NCBI GenBank assembly: GCA_030652635.1
Contig: JAUSPW010000030.1
Location: forward strand, 1 to 6,724
DNA: 6,724 nucleotides
Source of the DNA: Pseudohongiella sp.
GTDB taxonomy: Bacteria > Pseudomonadota > Gammaproteobacteria > Pseudomonadales > Pseudohongiellaceae
Reading direction: 5' to 3'
The stretch's first letter is position 1. Each line of letters begins with the position of its first letter. Positions 4,446 to 6,724 of the stretch are shown here, one piece after another. Both the position numbers and the translations under genes were made by a program. The notes under the pieces were generated by a model that saw only the letters and a list, made by a program, of their open reading frames with translations, was not told the DNA's origin and made no database searches.

Positions 4446-6724
4446 ATGCTGAGCCGTGATCTGGAATTGACGCTGAGTTCAGCGTTTAACACCGCCAGGG
4501 AAAAACGTCATGAATACATGACTGTTGAGCACTTGTTGTTGGCGCTTCTCGACAATGATGTCGCGCTCGATGTATTAATCAATTGCGGTGCCGATCCTGG
4601 TCGATTGCGCGTTGGTTTGACCGATTACATCGATGCAACCACTCCCAAAGTACCCGCGCAGGAAACTGATCGGGATACCCAGCCGACACTCGGCTTTCAG
4701 CGCGTTTTGCAGCGTGCCGTTTTTCATGTGCAATCATCTGGACGCCAGGAAGTAACTGGCGCGAATGTGTTGGTTGCTATTTTCAGTGAGCAGGAAAGCC
4801 AGGCGGTATACCTGCTCAGCCAACAGGATATCGCTCGTCTGGATATCGTGAACTACATCAGCCATGGCATCAGTCGGCAAATTGGCAATGACGCCCGTCC
4901 GGATAACGCCGCGCAGGAAAATCGTGAAGACGAAAATCCACCTGTCGCCAGCGCCTTGGAAAGTTATGCAACCAATCTCAATGAACTCGCCCGACAAGGC
5001 AAGATCGATCCACTGATTGGCCGCGAGAAAGAAGTGCTGCGCGTTATTCAGGTTTTGTGCCGTCGTCGAAAAAACAACCCCTTGCTGACAGGGGAGTCAG
5101 GGGTGGGCAAAACCGCAGTGATAGAAGGCCTCGCGCGGCTGATCGAAGAGCAGCAAGTGCCCGATGTGCTCAAAGACAATATCATTTATTCACTGGATCT
5201 TGGCGCCTTGCTGGCCGGCACCAAATACCGTGGCGATTTTGAAAAGCGCTTCAAAAACCTGCTCGGTGAACTCAAGAAGAATCCGAAATCCATTTTGTTT
5301 ATTGATGAGATCCACACCATTATTGGTGCCGGCGCGGCCTCAGGCGGGGTGATGGACGCCTCTAATCTGCTGAAACCCATCCTGACCACGGGTGAGCTAC
5401 GCTGTGTCGGCTCAACAACCTATCAGGAATATCGGGGCATTTTTGAAAAGGATCGTGCCTTGTCGCGACGCTTCCAGAAAATTGATGTAGAAGAACCTGA
5501 TGTCGAAACCACCTACAAAATTCTTAAAGGTCTGAAATCGCGTTTTGAAGAGCATCACGAACTGCGTTACAGCGACAGCGCACTGCGCGCTGCATCTGAA
5601 CTGGCAGGCAAATACATCAATGATCGTTATATGCCCGACAAAGCCATCGATGTGATTGATGAGGCAGGCGCCTGGCAGCGGCTGCAACCGGAAAGCAAGC
5701 GCAAGAAACTGATTCAAGCGTCAGACGTGGAGAGGGTGGTAGCGGCCATCGCACGCATTCCACCACAACATGTCACCACCTCAGATGTGCAGTCCCTGCG
5801 CTCACTTGAGAGCAATCTCAAGATGGTTGTGTTTGGGCAGGATGAAGCCATTGGTTCATTGGCAACGGCCATCAAATTGTCACGTGCTGGCCTGGGTAAT
5901 CCGGACAAACCCATCGGTTCCTATTTGTTCTCTGGTCCCACCGGTGTCGGCAAAACCGAGGTCAGCCGGCAGTTGGCGCGTATCATGGGCATTGAACTGT
6001 TACGCTTTGATATGTCTGAATATATGGAACGACACACGGTATCGCGATTGATTGGCGCGCCGCCCGGTTACGTTGGATTTGACCAAGGTGGCTTACTGAC
6101 CGAAGCGGTCAGCAAACACCCTCACTGCGTACTGCTGTTGGATGAAATCGAAAAAGCCCACCCTGATGTCTTTAACCTGTTGTTGCAGGTGATGGATCAT
6201 GGCGCGCTTACTGACAACAATGGCCGCAAAGCCGATTTCCGCAATGTCATTCTGATCATGACCACCAATGCCGGTGCTCAGGAAATGTCACGCGCCAGCA
6301 TTGGATTTACACATCAGGATCACAGCAGTGATGGCATGGAAGTGATCAAGCGTAGTTTCAGTCCGGAATTCCGCAACCGCCTTGACGCTATTGTGCAGTT
6401 TGGACCGCTGGGCCCGGAGACAATCAGAACGGTGGTTGACAAGTTCCTGGTGGAGTTACAGGTACAACTGGACAACAAAAAAGTTACCTTGATTGTTGAT
6501 GACTCTGCACGTGATTGGTTTGCAGAGCACGGCTATAGCCCGTTGATGGGCGCCAGACCGATGGCGCGACTCATTCAGGAAAAACTCAAAAAAGCGCTGG
6601 CAGAAGAAATCCTGTTTGGCAGTCTGAGTGATGGCGGGGACGTGCTGGTCTCGATTATGAATGACGAGGTCAAACTGGAAATTCGCAGCAAACAGAAAAA
6701 ATCTGAGGGCAAAGAAATGAGCTC
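4446..6724 (+). CDS. clpA: ATP-dependent Clp protease ATPase subunit ClpA (3' end cut by window)
   Basis: ClpA is the hexameric AAA+ unfoldase that feeds proteins into the ClpP chamber and receives N-degron substrates from ClpS. The window holds 759 codons without a stop; E. coli ClpA has 758 residues, so only a few residues are probably missing. The N domain (1 to about 145) binds ClpS. D1 has Walker A GESGVGKT (216-223, Lys222) and Walker B ILFIDE ending at Glu288. D2 has Walker A GPTGVGKT (497-504, Lys503), Walker B LLLDE ending at Glu567, and FRNRLD with arginine finger Arg645. The ClpP-docking loop reads Ile619-Gly620-Phe621, where E. coli has IGL. The absence of a long middle coiled coil separates it from ClpB. 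clpP is not in the window. Confidence 0.98.
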   Translation, partial: MLSRDLELTLSSAFNTAREKRHEYMTVEHLLLALLDNDVALDVLINCGADPGRLRVGLTDYIDATTPKVPAQETDRDTQPTLGFQRVLQRAVFHVQSSGRQEVTGANVLVAIFSEQESQAVYLLSQQDIARLDIVNYISHGISRQIGNDARPDNAAQENREDENPPVASALESYATNLNELARQGKIDPLIGREKEVLRVIQVLCRRRKNNPLLTGESGVGKTAVIEGLARLIEEQQVPDVLKDNIIYSLDLGALLAGTKYRGDFEKRFKNLLGELKKNPKSILFIDEIHTIIGAGAASGGVMDASNLLKPILTTGELRCVGSTTYQEYRGIFEKDRALSRRFQKIDVEEPDVETTYKILKGLKSRFEEHHELRYSDSALRAASELAGKYINDRYMPDKAIDVIDEAGAWQRLQPESKRKKLIQASDVERVVAAIARIPPQHVTTSDVQSLRSLESNLKMVVFGQDEAIGSLATAIKLSRAGLGNPDKPIGSYLFSGPTGVGKTEVSRQLARIMGIELLRFDMSEYMERHTVSRLIGAPPGYVGFDQGGLLTEAVSKHPHCVLLLDEIEKAHPDVFNLLLQVMDHGALTDNNGRKADFRNVILIMTTNAGAQEMSRASIGFTHQDHSSDGMEVIKRSFSPEFRNRLDAIVQFGPLGPETIRTVVDKFLVELQVQLDNKKVTLIVDDSARDWFAEHGYSPLMGARPMARLIQEKLKKALAEEILFGSLSDGGDVLVSIMNDEVKLEIRSKQKKSEGKEMS

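Noticed and set aside
5412..5717. Minus-strand open frames inside clpA
   Set aside because: They are antisense to the highly conserved AAA+ coding sequence and have no start signals of their own.
6719..6724. The window ends exactly on GAGCTC, a SacI site, as if cut from a clone
   Set aside because: A six-base site at an edge can be chance, and the left end shows no matching site. It says nothing about biology.

Overview
The window looks like chromosomal core DNA of a gammaproteobacterium. The support is a RluE-type pseudouridine synthase divergent from icd (the arrangement known in E. coli), followed by icd, cspD, clpS and clpA, an order I recall from pseudomonads and their relatives. The proteins can be followed almost residue by residue against remembered E. 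coli homologues, but the genus cannot be fixed from this. No insertion sequence, integrase, tRNA, rRNA, CRISPR array or phage gene is visible, and base composition looks even throughout.

Layout, left to right. (1) Positions 1-106 hold the possible 3' end of an unidentified plus-strand gene. (2) Positions 225-1499 are a compact molybdenum-cofactor operon, moaC-moaD-moaE: moaC and moaD overlap, and moaE follows after 43 bases. The moaA and moaB partners are not in the window. (3) rluE lies on the minus strand (1496-2089) and meets moaE tail to tail, with the two stop codons sharing the bases TTAA. (4) icd (2202-3458), isocitrate dehydrogenase, diverges from rluE across a 112-base gap holding two back-to-back TATACT boxes. 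(5) cspD (3495-3713, minus) converges on icd across a strong hairpin. (6) clpS (3991-4341) and clpA (4446 to the window end) run rightward, divergent from cspD. clpA has no stop codon in the window but is already slightly longer than the E. coli protein, so probably only the last few residues are missing.

Functionally there are four units. MoaC, MoaD and MoaE carry out the middle steps of molybdopterin synthesis. RluE modifies 23S rRNA. Icd is the NADP-dependent TCA-cycle enzyme and keeps the serine that AceK phosphorylates in enteric bacteria. ClpS and ClpA form the adaptor and unfoldase of the ClpAP protease that degrades N-degron proteins, next to the stationary-phase cold-shock-like protein CspD.

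I found no convincing undescribed system. The most interesting items are small: a bulged hairpin just upstream of the clpA ribosome binding site, a possible leaderless rluE transcript, the fused moaE/rluE stop codons, a repeated 10-mer upstream of clpS, and a TTG where E. coli ClpA has its internal start codon.
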